This document shows positions 1 to 7,028 of a stretch of 18,862 nucleotides of DNA, one piece after another. The translations under genes were made by a program, and so were the position numbers. The stretch is taken from assembly GCA_007135385.1 (NCBI GenBank), contig SLIY01000442.1, positions 1-18,862 of the forward strand. Direction: 5' to 3'. This DNA comes from Leptolyngbyaceae cyanobacterium CSSed165cm_216 (GTDB lineage Bacteria > Cyanobacteriota > Cyanobacteriia > Phormidesmidales > Phormidesmidaceae). Numbering within the stretch: the first letter of the stretch is position 1; the number at the start of each line of letters is the position of its first letter. The notes under the pieces are model-generated. The model was not told where the DNA came from, did no database searches, and saw only the letters and a program-made list of their open reading frames with translations.

Positions 1-117
1 CTTCCAGTGGCGCTCGACCAAATTTTGGGGACGTTCAGACTGCACGCACACAGCCTGTGCCCAGTAATGTAGTCTAATCGCGTACCGGGCGCAAGTAAGA
101 ATTGTTACCAACCAGGC
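1..117. other. Left-edge sequence without a recognisable gene
   Basis: These bases carry no ORF that looks real, no RNA gene and no clear promoter. They lie just outside the left terminal repeat of the MITE-like element at 118-361. They may be the end of an intergenic region belonging to a gene beyond the window. Confidence 0.4.
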
Positions 118-361
118 TAGTGGTCTGTTAAGACTAAAAATTAGGGTAAGTGCTTTGCAAAAGTCCTTTATCTTCAGGGAGGTTGCTTCAACACCTCAGG
201 ACTTATGATCCCCTCCCACGGAGGGGTGCCCGGAGGGCGGGGTGGGTCTTTTCGGGCTTGCTTGACCCACCTCTACCCCTCCAAAGGAGGGGATTTCGGA
301 CCTTGATGCCACCAAATCTCTACATCTGCTAACCCTAAATTCAAGACTTGACGCTGCACTA
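118..361. mobile_element. MITE-like element with TA-bounded terminal inverted repeats
   Basis: The left end (118-147) begins TAGTGGTCTGTTAAG. The right end (332-361), read on the other strand, begins TAGTGCAGCGTCAAG. The two 30-base ends match at about 21 of 30 positions without gaps, and both finish in TA, the usual target of IS630/Tc1-mariner elements. There is no transposase inside. The core (210-292) is a nested GC-rich palindrome. The right TA (360-361) is part of the nadE stop codon. The start of the left end recurs at 6816-6830, and the core module recurs at 18261-18290. The link to the IS630 superfamily is inference from the TA ends. Confidence 0.5.
210..292. repeat. Composite GC-rich palindrome in the core of the element
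   Basis: Three hairpins are nested. CCCCTCC-cac-GGAGGGG spans 210-226, GGTGGGTC (241-248) pairs with GACCCACC (264-271), and CCCCTCC-aaa-GGAGGGG spans 276-292. The outer hairpins are themselves mirror images across the central one, apart from about ten extra bases on the left arm. Lying just past the nadE stop, the structure could also act as a transcription barrier for nadE, although there is no convincing T tract. Confidence 0.6.
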
Positions 362-2104
362 GTTAGAACTTGGCCAGCGCTGGGCAATGGGCATCCGCCA
401 ACCCATGCCAAAGGCGCGATCGGTCACCTTGAGTACAGGTGGGGCTTGCCGCCGCTTAAACTCGGCGCGGGAAACCAGTTTGATCACCTGATTGACCACC
501 TCGGGCTGATGACCAGCGGCAACAATATCGTCGGTAGACTGGTGGTGCTGCACCAACCGCTCCAGAATGTCATCCAGGATGTCGTAGGGCGGCAGGGAAT
601 CTTGATCAACCTGGCCGGGTTTGAGTTCGGCACTGGGGGGTTTGACCAGAATGTTTTTGGGGATCAAGGTATCGCTCAGTTGGGGTAGTCGAGCGGTCAG
701 ATGCCCCAGGATCAGGTTATCTCCCCCCTGGATTGACCGCTGATTCAACCAGTGACACAGGGCATACACTCGGGTTTTGGGCACATCAGCAATTACGGCT
801 AGACCTCCATTCATATCTCCGTAGAGGGTGCAGTAGCCCACTGCCATCTCTGACTTGTTGCCAGTGGACAAGAGTAGGTGGCCAAACTTGTTGGAGATGG
901 CCATTAATAGGTTGCCGCGAATCCGCGACTGGATATTTTCTTCGGCAATGCCCGGTTGATCACCAGCAAACAGAGGGTTAAGCACCTGGTCATAGGCGGC
1001 CATCAAAGGGCCAATGGCCAGGGTTGTCTGGGCAATGCCCAGCCGCTGGCATAGGGCTAACGCATCCGCTACCGAGTGATCAGAACTATGGGGGGAGGGC
1101 ATCAGCACCCCTAATACATTCTCAGGCCCCAGGGCGGCGGCGGCAATGGCGGCCACCAGGGCCGAGTCAATGCCACCACTGAGGCCAATCACGGCTTTGC
1201 TAAAGCCGCATTTGCGGGTGTAATCTTGCACCCCCAGCACTAGAGCCGCCCAGATCGACTCGGTTTCGTCGGTGGGGAGGGGGGCGATGTCTGCCGCTAG
1301 AACGTCCCCCTTGGCCGGGTCATAGTCCACCACCATCAGCCCAGTCTGGTAGGAGGGTAGGCGAGCGATCATCTCCCCTTGGCGGTTAAAGACGGTGCTG
1401 GTGCCGTCGAAGATTAAGTCATCGTTAGCCCCCACCTGGTTGGCGTAAAGAATGGGACAGCGAAATCGAGCCGCGCTGTGGGCCAACATCGCCGCCCGTA
1501 GCTGTTGTTTGTTCACCGAGTAGGGGGAGGCCGAGAGGTTGATTACCAGGTCTACCCCGCCCTCGGCCAAATCGGCGATGGGGTTACGGGGGTAGCTGCG
1601 CCCACCCCAAAATTCTTCGTCGTTCCACAGGTCTTCACAGATGGTGACCCCAATCCGCAGATGCCCATCATTCAGGGGTAGGGTAAAGGTGCTAGGCCCT
1701 TGCCCTGGGGCAAAGTAGCGGTGTTCGTCAAACACATCGTAGGTAGGCAACAGTTGCTTATGAAACACCTGTCGCACCTGACCCTTGTGGATCAGGGCAG
1801 TGCTATTGAATAGGGGTTTTTCCCCCTGGTGCCGAGCCTGGGAATTAGCAGCAGCAAACCCCACTAAAACCACCAGATCGGCAGGTAAATCGGTGGCCAG
1901 TTGTTCCAGGGTCTGGGCCATGGCATGAATGAATCCAGGGCGCAGCAACAGGTCCCGGGGGGGGTAGCCACACAGTACCAGTTCTGTGGTCACCAGCACG
2001 GTCGCTCCCAGTTGGTCAGCCTGCTGGGCAGCGGTCAGCACCTGCTGGACATTATGAGCCAGGTCGCCGATGGTGGGGTTGAGTTGGGCGATCGCAAATT
2101 TCAT
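359..2104 (-). CDS. nadE: Glutamine-dependent NAD+ synthetase
   Basis: This 581-aa cytosolic enzyme performs the last step of NAD synthesis: ATP-driven amidation of nicotinate adenine dinucleotide, with ammonia released from glutamine. The N-terminal half is a nitrilase-type glutaminase domain. Its catalytic triad is visible as Glu41 (TTELVLCGYPP), Lys116 (FHKQLLP) and Cys156 (TICEDLW). The C-terminal half is the ATP-pyrophosphatase synthetase domain, with SGGIDS at 309-314 and the later STGNKSE motif. The reading frame is open further upstream to 2239, but MKFAIAQLNPTIGDL is the normal family N-terminus, so the ATG at 2104 was chosen. It is the last gene of the minus-strand NAD cluster, 156 bases after the methyltransferase gene. 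Its stop codon TAG overlaps the TA edge of the element at 118-361. Confidence 0.95.
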   Translation of the reverse strand: MKFAIAQLNPTIGDLAHNVQQVLTAAQQADQLGATVLVTTELVLCGYPPRDLLLRPGFIHAMAQTLEQLATDLPADLVVLVGFAAANSQARHQGEKPLFNSTALIHKGQVRQVFHKQLLPTYDVFDEHRYFAPGQGPSTFTLPLNDGHLRIGVTICEDLWNDEEFWGGRSYPRNPIADLAEGGVDLVINLSASPYSVNKQQLRAAMLAHSAARFRCPILYANQVGANDDLIFDGTSTVFNRQGEMIARLPSYQTGLMVVDYDPAKGDVLAADIAPLPTDETESIWAALVLGVQDYTRKCGFSKAVIGLSGGIDSALVAAIAAAALGPENVLGVLMPSPHSSDHSVADALALCQRLGIAQTTLAIGPLMAAYDQVLNPLFAGDQPGIAEENIQSRIRGNLLMAISNKFGHLLLSTGNKSEMAVGYCTLYGDMNGGLAVIADVPKTRVYALCHWLNQRSIQGGDNLILGHLTARLPQLSDTLIPKNILVKPPSAELKPGQVDQDSLPPYDILDDILERLVQHHQSTDDIVAAGHQPEVVNQVIKLVSRAEFKRRQAPPVLKVTDRAFGMGWRMPIAQRWPSSN

Positions 2105-2260
2105 AGGTGGGGTTGAGTCAGTAAATGGAGTGAGGCAAGGCAAGTTGGGTGAAATCAGCCTAACCTGATGATTGAATGGCTTGATATACCGTGGACTGAA
2201 TGCAGTCCTCCCCGGTAGGGCCAATGCCTCGGACGCCACAGCAGACCCTACAGCAGGCCA
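2105..2260 (-). promoter_or_regulatory. Spacer upstream of nadE with a short palindrome and a GAGTCA-type box
   Basis: The gap between the methyltransferase stop and nadE is long for this cluster, so nadE may have its own promoter. It holds a perfect hairpin, GGACTG-aatg-CAGTCC, at 2193-2208. Close to the nadE start, at 2115-2123, it holds GAGTCAGTA, which resembles GAGTCATTA (5933-5941) upstream of pncB. No clear -10/-35 pair was identified. A regulatory role is inference. Confidence 0.3.
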
Positions 2261-3208
2261 TCATGGTTTATGGCTTTGTTGATCTGATAAGGTATTTCGT
2301 TCCCAAAAAACGCCATCAGCATACCCCTGAATCCGAGTATCCCCATCAGCCAACGCTAAACGCTTCTCAGCTAGGCAGCAATAGTCTGCCTCAATTTCAA
2401 GGCCAAGAAAGCGTCGCCCCAGCTTTTTGGCCACCACTGACGTGGTCCCACTGCCTAAGAATGGATCAAACACCAAATCGTCCTTTTCTGAACTGGCCAA
2501 GATTAATTTGGCGATAAGTTTTTCCGGTTTTTGGGTGGGGTGATCGGTATTTTCTGGCATTGACCAAAAGGGGACGGTAATATCGGTCCAGAGGTTGGAT
2601 GGATGGGTGAAGCGATACCGTTCCCCCCCATCATCTTGCCAATCTTTTGGCGTCCCGGCCGAGGTTCTGTAGGGGGCCATAATCCGGCGCTTTAGCTTCA
2701 CAGCCTCCACATTAAAGTAGTAATCATCTGAGACGGTACAAAACCAAATATCTTCACAGGTATTTTTCCAGTTAGCTTTGGCACCCCGACCTTTTTCCCG
2801 CTCCCAAGTAATTCTGTTTCTGACCTTGAAATATTGCTTGAGTACTGGGTACATGGCCACTGAGGTTGACCAGTCTGCACAGATATACACGGAGGCGTCT
2901 GGCTTCAAGACCCGTTTAATTGGTCCCATCCAGGTGTCTAGCCAGGCCCCATAATTTTCGTGGTTTAGAGGTTTGAAGGTTCTACTATTAAATTTTTTAT
3001 GCAGATTGTAGGGGGGGTCAACAATCATCAAGTCAACAAATTGATCTGGTAGGTGGGGCAATGCGGCCATCAGATCCTGACAGATGGTGCGGTTGATCAA
3101 GGCCTCGGGTTGGACTTGATCCGCTAGGGTCATCAACCGCTGCGACAGCTGCTGCCGCTCTAGGGCATGCAAATCAAGGGTTCGATTTCGTGGAGCTCGA
3201 TGTTTCAT
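2261..3208 (-). CDS. Beta-class DNA methyltransferase (N6-adenine or N4-cytosine), apparently orphan
   Basis: This 315-aa protein transfers a methyl group from S-adenosylmethionine to an exocyclic amino group in DNA. The catalytic motif IV, VDPPYN (about residues 63-68), comes first. The AdoMet-binding motif FDPFLGSGTT (about 247-256) comes near the C-terminus, preceded by HPTQKP at 223-228. That order defines the beta class. DPPY is most typical of adenine methylation, but beta-class N4-cytosine enzymes cannot be excluded. The target-recognition region lies between the motifs. No restriction endonuclease gene is adjacent, so it looks like one of the solitary methyltransferases common in cyanobacteria. 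I have a faint memory of similarity to the Synechocystis GGCC m4C enzyme, which is not evidence. It lies 26 bases after nrtR and before nadE, so it is probably co-transcribed with NAD genes. Confidence 0.9.
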   Translation of the reverse strand: MKHRAPRNRTLDLHALERQQLSQRLMTLADQVQPEALINRTICQDLMAALPHLPDQFVDLMIVDPPYNLHKKFNSRTFKPLNHENYGAWLDTWMGPIKRVLKPDASVYICADWSTSVAMYPVLKQYFKVRNRITWEREKGRGAKANWKNTCEDIWFCTVSDDYYFNVEAVKLKRRIMAPYRTSAGTPKDWQDDGGERYRFTHPSNLWTDITVPFWSMPENTDHPTQKPEKLIAKLILASSEKDDLVFDPFLGSGTTSVVAKKLGRRFLGLEIEADYCCLAEKRLALADGDTRIQGYADGVFWERNTLSDQQSHKP

Positions 3209-3234
3209 TGGCTAATCCAGAGGCAGGGGCAGGC

Positions 3235-3981
3235 TTAGATAAATACCATAGGTTTGTCTTTTAGAGGTTCAAAGGCCTCGGCATTGAACCGGTAGAGGCT
3301 GGCCGGTCGCCCTGCCCCCCGTGAGGTTTTACGGCCTGTATCTTGTAGAAAGCCCCACTTCAACAACCGGGTCCGAAAGTTGGAATAGTCGGAGAAGGAC
3401 TCCCCCAGCACCGTGGTGTAGAGCTGGTAAAGATCTCCCAGAGTAAAGGTGTCGGGCAGCACGTCAAAGGCGATGGGGCTATATGCCAGCTTGTTGCGCA
3501 GGCGCTGGTAGCCATAGCTGAGAATTTGATTGTGGTCGAAAGCAAGCTGAGGGACTTGGGCCAAGGGATACCAAGCAATGCCGCTGACCCCACCGGCGAT
3601 TAGCTCGGCTTCAACAAATCGCACCAGGGCAAAGTGACTAACGGATAGGTAACGCACATCAAAGGCATGGGGAGCTTCTCGCGGGTCGCGGCGGGGTCCG
3701 CCAAACGTGTAAAGCTGCTCTAAATAGAGATTTTTGACCCGGATTTTCTCGGCCAGCACTCGGTAGGCGGCGTCTTCTAAGGATTCCCCTTGGCGTACTA
3801 GGGTGCCTGGTAAACTCCAATAGCCCAGATAGGGGGCTTCGTGGCGCATCACCACCAGTACCAACAGGCGGTTTTGGTCGGTATCTACGGAAAAGATGAC
3901 ATTTTCTACCCCCACCTTAAAGTCGGCTAGGGCCGGTTTGGTCAGGGGGTGGTCAGGGGTTTTCTGGAGTCTTCCGGCCAT
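3235..3981 (-). CDS. nrtR: NrtR-type Nudix-related transcriptional regulator of NAD metabolism
   Basis: This 248-aa protein has an N-terminal Nudix fold (about 20-150) and a C-terminal winged-helix region (about 175-235, containing FTLGDLYQLYTTVLG and the GRKTSRGAGRPASLYRF wing). That is the NrtR architecture, in which ADP-ribose binding by a Nudix domain controls DNA binding. The Nudix box (about 60-82) is degenerate. Against GX5EX7REUXEEXGU it reads Thr60, Glu66, Arg74-Val75, Glu78-Lys79 and Arg81, so two catalytic glutamates and both glycines are lost. This favours a sensor over a hydrolase. Location among pncB, nadD and nadE supports repression of NAD salvage genes. The ATG at 3981 lies inside nadD, giving a 40-base overlap and implying translational coupling. 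A working ADP-ribose or nucleotide hydrolase is the less likely alternative. Confidence 0.88.
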   Translation of the reverse strand: MAGRLQKTPDHPLTKPALADFKVGVENVIFSVDTDQNRLLVLVVMRHEAPYLGYWSLPGTLVRQGESLEDAAYRVLAEKIRVKNLYLEQLYTFGGPRRDPREAPHAFDVRYLSVSHFALVRFVEAELIAGGVSGIAWYPLAQVPQLAFDHNQILSYGYQRLRNKLAYSPIAFDVLPDTFTLGDLYQLYTTVLGESFSDYSNFRTRLLKWGFLQDTGRKTSRGAGRPASLYRFNAEAFEPLKDKPMVFI

Positions 3982-4541
3982 GGGTACAGGTGGTGTTGGG
4001 CAATGTAGTCGTGAACGGCGGGGGTGAGGGCCAGATCGGCATCGGCCTGGCGATAGTCGGAGGAGGCAACATCGACCTGCTGGGGCAGCATGGCGACGGT
4101 GACGGTGGTCTGCTGGCGCAGACGAGCCAAGTCGGTTTCAGCGATAGGATAGCCGGGGCGGGGGACCACCAAAATCTCCACAGCCGCAAAAATATCTTTG
4201 GCCCGGTACCAACGGGGAAGTTGGGGAACCAGATCAGAGCCCACCACTAGGGTGAGTTGAGCCTCGGGCCACTGCTGCTGGGCCCGCTCGATACTGATGA
4301 TGGAGCGCATGTGGCTAAGTTCGGGATGGAGTTGTACCTGGCCAGTGGGTACCTCGAGTTCGTCAATCAGGAGCTGCAGCATGCGGCAGCGATCGCCCAG
4401 AGAGGTCTGATGATCTTTAAAGGGATTATTGGCCGTCCAGACCGCCACATGATCGAATTGACTGGTTAGCCAAGTCAACACGGTGGCGTGGCCCCGGTGG
4501 GGGGGGTCGGCGCTGGTGCCAAACAGGGCAATGCGAGTCAT
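3942..4541 (-). CDS. nadD: Nicotinate-nucleotide adenylyltransferase
   Basis: This 199-aa nucleotidyltransferase joins nicotinate mononucleotide and ATP to give nicotinate adenine dinucleotide, the substrate of NadE. The N-terminus RIALFGTSADPPHRGH carries the HxGH signature (His15-Arg-Gly-His18). LVVGSDLVPQLPRW and ILVVPRPGY are typical of the NadD Rossmann core. The place of the ISSTxxR motif is taken by VASSDYR. The ATG at 4541 follows the pncB stop by 10 bases, with a Shine-Dalgarno AAGGA overlapping the pncB stop codon TAA, so translation of the pair is probably coupled. Its 3' end overlaps nrtR by 40 bases. A NadM-type enzyme acting on nicotinamide mononucleotide is possible but less likely given PncB and NadE nearby. 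Confidence 0.88.
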   Translation of the reverse strand: MTRIALFGTSADPPHRGHATVLTWLTSQFDHVAVWTANNPFKDHQTSLGDRCRMLQLLIDELEVPTGQVQLHPELSHMRSIISIERAQQQWPEAQLTLVVGSDLVPQLPRWYRAKDIFAAVEILVVPRPGYPIAETDLARLRQQTTVTVAMLPQQVDVASSDYRQADADLALTPAVHDYIAQHHLYPWPEDSRKPLTTP

Positions 4542-4551
4542 GGAACCATCC

Positions 4552-5916
4552 TTAGGACAACGGCTGGGGGACAGACTGACGAGTGCGATCAGTCAGATCA
4601 TGCAGAGCCTGGGAAATCGTAACTGGATAGGACTCTGGCTGATTGATCCGTCTAACCGACGCGGGCAGATGGGCCACCGAAGTGGTGGTGCGCTGGGCAA
4701 TGGTTTCTAGGGAATCATACCCCTGTACCGCCTGCCCCTGGTGTATGACTAATTGTAAGAGGGGTTGCTCATCCGCTGCCGCAGGTTCATCCATCAGGCC
4801 CAGGCGATCGCCCAGGGCCTGCCCATGCTCAAATCTGCGAAACACTTGCTTACGGCCGGGAAATGTGGTTTTGCTATCGGACTCTTTCATCACCGGGATA
4901 CCGTCGATCTCCACTAGTTTGTAAACCCCGTTCACGGGTTCTCCAGTCACCAGCTTGGTGCCCAGACCGTAGCCGTCGATGGGGGCACCAGCCTGCTGTA
5001 AGCGGGCAATTTCATACTCATCTAGGTCTCCACTGGCAAAAATGATGGCGTTCGGCAACTGCGATCGCACCGCCTGAGACAGGGCCGCCAGATCCCCTGA
5101 ATCGAGTCGCACCGCTGCTACTGTCGCTTGTCCTTGCTGCACTTGCTGGGCCAAACGTGCCGCTGCCGCCACGGTGTCGTAGGTATCAATTAATAGAGCG
5201 GCTCCAGGAAAGTAGCGATGGAACGCGGTAAAGGCATCATCTTCGTGCCCTTCAATGGCGGTAAAGGCCATCACTAGGGCATGGGCCATGGTCCCGGCGG
5301 GTTTGCGATCGAGGCGCAAGGCAGCCAGTACATTAGAAGTGGCATCTAACCCTCCAGCCAAAGCGGCCCGGGCGGCCCACAGAGAGCCCTGGGGGCTAAA
5401 GGCCCGGCGGGTACCAAACTCCAGTAGGCGCGTATCCGGCCCGGCCACTTGCCGCAGTCGAGCCGCTCGGGTAGCAATCAACGTCTGGTAATTAAGGGTA
5501 TTGAGCAGATAAGTCTCGGCCAGTTGGGCTTGCCATAGGGGGGCTTCCACTCGCAACAGAGGCTGGTTGGGAAAGATCACTGTGCCCTCAGGTACGGCCC
5601 ACAGATTCCCCGTAAACCGCCCCCCAGCCAAGGTCTGCCAAAAGGCCTCGGGGGCCTGGTCAAACAAACCAGTTTGGCGTAAGGTCGTCAATTGGGCCTC
5701 AGAAAACCGCCAATGGGTCAAGTAATCGATCGCCTGGGCCAACCCCATCGCGACCCCATAGCCATAGTCGTCGGGTAGTCGCCGGGTAAACAGCTCGAAA
5801 CTGGCCCAGCGATCGCTGATCCCTTCTCCCACGTAGCAGGCCGCCATAGTGAGTTGGTACAGATCGGTCAGCAAGCCATAGTCATCGGGTGTGATCGATA
5901 ACGCTTGATCGGTCAT
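4552..5916 (-). CDS. pncB: Nicotinate phosphoribosyltransferase
   Basis: This 454-aa enzyme converts nicotinate and PRPP to nicotinate mononucleotide, the entry step of the Preiss-Handler salvage route. Family marks are LLTDLYQLTMA near the N-terminus (15-25), FGTRRAFSPQG (168-178), GTMAHALVMAF with a conserved His212 expected to be the phosphorylated or catalytic residue, and the later IDTYD and LDSGDL phosphate-binding stretches. It heads the minus-strand NAD cluster. Two starts are possible, GTG at 5922 or ATG at 5916. The ATG is preferred because it gives the usual MTDQ-type N-terminus, and neither has a good ribosome site. An imperfect palindrome at 5934-5955 just upstream is a candidate operator. 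Confidence 0.92.
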   Translation of the reverse strand: MTDQALSITPDDYGLLTDLYQLTMAACYVGEGISDRWASFELFTRRLPDDYGYGVAMGLAQAIDYLTHWRFSEAQLTTLRQTGLFDQAPEAFWQTLAGGRFTGNLWAVPEGTVIFPNQPLLRVEAPLWQAQLAETYLLNTLNYQTLIATRAARLRQVAGPDTRLLEFGTRRAFSPQGSLWAARAALAGGLDATSNVLAALRLDRKPAGTMAHALVMAFTAIEGHEDDAFTAFHRYFPGAALLIDTYDTVAAAARLAQQVQQGQATVAAVRLDSGDLAALSQAVRSQLPNAIIFASGDLDEYEIARLQQAGAPIDGYGLGTKLVTGEPVNGVYKLVEIDGIPVMKESDSKTTFPGRKQVFRRFEHGQALGDRLGLMDEPAAADEQPLLQLVIHQGQAVQGYDSLETIAQRTTTSVAHLPASVRRINQPESYPVTISQALHDLTDRTRQSVPQPLS

Positions 5917-5933
5917 AGGCACATCCGGACCTG

Positions 5934-5955
5934 AGTCATTACCATTTTAGTCACT
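5934..5955 (-). promoter_or_regulatory. Imperfect palindrome upstream of pncB, candidate NrtR operator
   Basis: AGTCATTA and, on the other strand, AGTGACTA face each other across six bases, matching at six of eight positions. The site lies 17 bases before the pncB ATG, a good place for a repressor. NrtR sites are known to be roughly 20-bp palindromes, but I cannot recall the cyanobacterial consensus reliably, so the link is speculative. Confidence 0.25.
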
Positions 5956-6232
5956 TATACCATAACTGCCGATGCAGCCTAGTCCTATGGACAAGCTAGC
6001 ACCTAGACTATCAAGGTGTACCATAAGAATAAAAACCTTGACCTGCAGGCTTTAGAACAATCAGGTGCTGACTCATTGTTATAGAGTTTAACCTTGACTT
6101 TTGGTGAAAAAACTGAAAACAGTTTTGCCGACAACGGGGCTTACCCATTAGCAACTGTTATCTTTACTGTGGCAGCTTCATAGTCGCTTCAAAATCTGGC
6201 ACAGGGGCGGTGATCCCACCTGGCCAGTGCCT

Positions 6233-6297
6233 TTATTGTTCTCACCTATGGCAATGACCACCAACTTTTTGGGTGGCCATGGAGCACCAAACAATAA
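6233..6297. repeat. 65-bp imperfect inverted repeat
   Basis: The outer arms TTATTGTT and AACAATAA are perfectly complementary. Inner blocks CCACC (6258-6262) and GGTGG (6272-6276) also pair, with ATGGC/GCCAT-type blocks between them. The structure could be a terminator or attenuator, the fold of a small RNA, or a very short mobile repeat. Confidence 0.45.
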
Positions 6298-6406
6298 CGA
6301 CTTATTGTGACCAATCTAAAGACTAGCTGGCATCATCTGTCACAGTTTGCCGTTCAGCACCACTTAGAAAGTGAAGAGCCCTTAAAGATTTAATTGGGAG
6401 GATACG

Positions 6407-6652
6407 ATGAATCTGCCCCACACTGTAGAACTCTTCAAAGAGCAAAAAAAAGCCCGGGTGGAGCACACCATTACCCCTAGCGTTAAAGGACGGGTTTTCT
6501 ACGAAGGAACCTACTGGCCCGCTAGGGTATACCAAGCCGCCGATGCCGCCGTGGCTGATTACGCCATGGATGTATCGAGTTGGGTCACTGTGATTGGTCG
6601 GCAGGGATTGACCCTACTGGTGGTGCCGCAAATCACCTCCACCTACGTTTGA
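6407..6652 (+). CDS. Small NfeD C-terminal-like (OB-fold) protein
   Basis: This 81-aa soluble protein has a core, from about residue 22, that resembles the beta-barrel at the C-terminus of NfeD proteins: KGRVFYEGTYWPARVYQ, then WVTVIGRQGLTLLVVP. The first motif corresponds to the Gly-x-Val strand and the last to the closing hydrophobic strand. Unlike full NfeD it has no protease or membrane domain, so it may act as a stand-alone partner-binding domain. The start is well defined, since GGGAGGA lies 5 bases before the ATG. It is monocistronic, with an intrinsic terminator at 6699-6733. The family call is from pattern memory; the function is unknown. Confidence 0.65.
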   Translation: MNLPHTVELFKEQKKARVEHTITPSVKGRVFYEGTYWPARVYQAADAAVADYAMDVSSWVTVIGRQGLTLLVVPQITSTYV

Positions 6653-6698
6653 TCGCTTTGTGCCGTTGACGGCTTTACCTGAATGCTTAATCGATTTG

Positions 6699-6733
6699 CC
6701 CCTGTGGTCTGCCCCGGCCCAGGGGTATTTTTT
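6699..6733 (+). terminator. Intrinsic terminator of the NfeD-like gene
   Basis: CCCCTG (6699-6704) pairs with CAGGGG (6720-6725) and is followed by TATTTTTT. It lies 47 bases beyond the stop codon of the NfeD-like gene. Confidence 0.75.
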
Positions 6734-7028
6734 GGGTTGATGGCACTGGAATTACGCCAGCCGATTATGATTGAGATAGGCTCAAGGGAGTCAAAAATCC
6801 GGTCGTTTCCATAGCTAGTGGTCTGTCAAGTCAGAAGTGACGGGGTAATAAGATCTGCGTTGCACGGTTTACGGTGCACGATCTACAGCTCGCCTTAAAC
6901 CGCATACCGTAAGCCCCAGATTGAGACTGACTCATCGTTTTCTCTAATTCCAGTAAGCACCTATGGATAGTCTGGCTTGTCTCTGGTTATGGCTGCTCGA
7001 TGACTCGCCCTCCGAGTTAGGGTGGGTC
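6734..7028. other. Spacer upstream of the SH3 protein gene, with a partial MITE-like end
   Basis: TAGTGGTCTGTCAAG at 6816-6830 matches the left end of the element at 118-361 in 14 of 15 bases. A possible decayed opposite end lies near 6915-6932 (AGATTGAGACTGAC). Between them, GGTTTACGGT (6867-6876) faces ACCGTAAGCC (6906-6915), complementary in nine of ten positions. The promoter of the downstream gene is probably within or next to this remnant. No gene was seen. Confidence 0.4.

Larger units (their letters stand above)
5923..6406. other. Divergent intergenic region between pncB and the NfeD-like gene
   Basis: There is no convincing gene in these roughly 480 bases. They should hold the promoters of both flanking genes. 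Visible structures are TCAAGGT (6011-6017) paired with ACCTTGA (6035-6041), a perfect AAAACTG-aaaa-CAGTTTT hairpin at 6109-6126, and the longer inverted repeat at 6233-6297. Small membrane-protein ORFs such as psb or pet genes were looked for and not found. Confidence 0.5.

Noticed and set aside
446..981. Plus-strand frames opposite nadE
   Set aside because: They are shadows of a strongly supported gene.
2105..2239. Upstream extension of nadE by 45 residues
   Set aside because: NadE proteins start at the MKFAIAQLNP-type sequence; the extra part is spacer.
2200..2517. 105-residue plus-strand frame
   Set aside because: It lies antisense to the methyltransferase 3' end and has no recognisable features.
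6109..6126. AAAACTG-aaaa-CAGTTTT hairpin considered as a terminator
   Set aside because: The stem is short and AT-rich and no gene ends nearby; listed only as a structure in the spacer.
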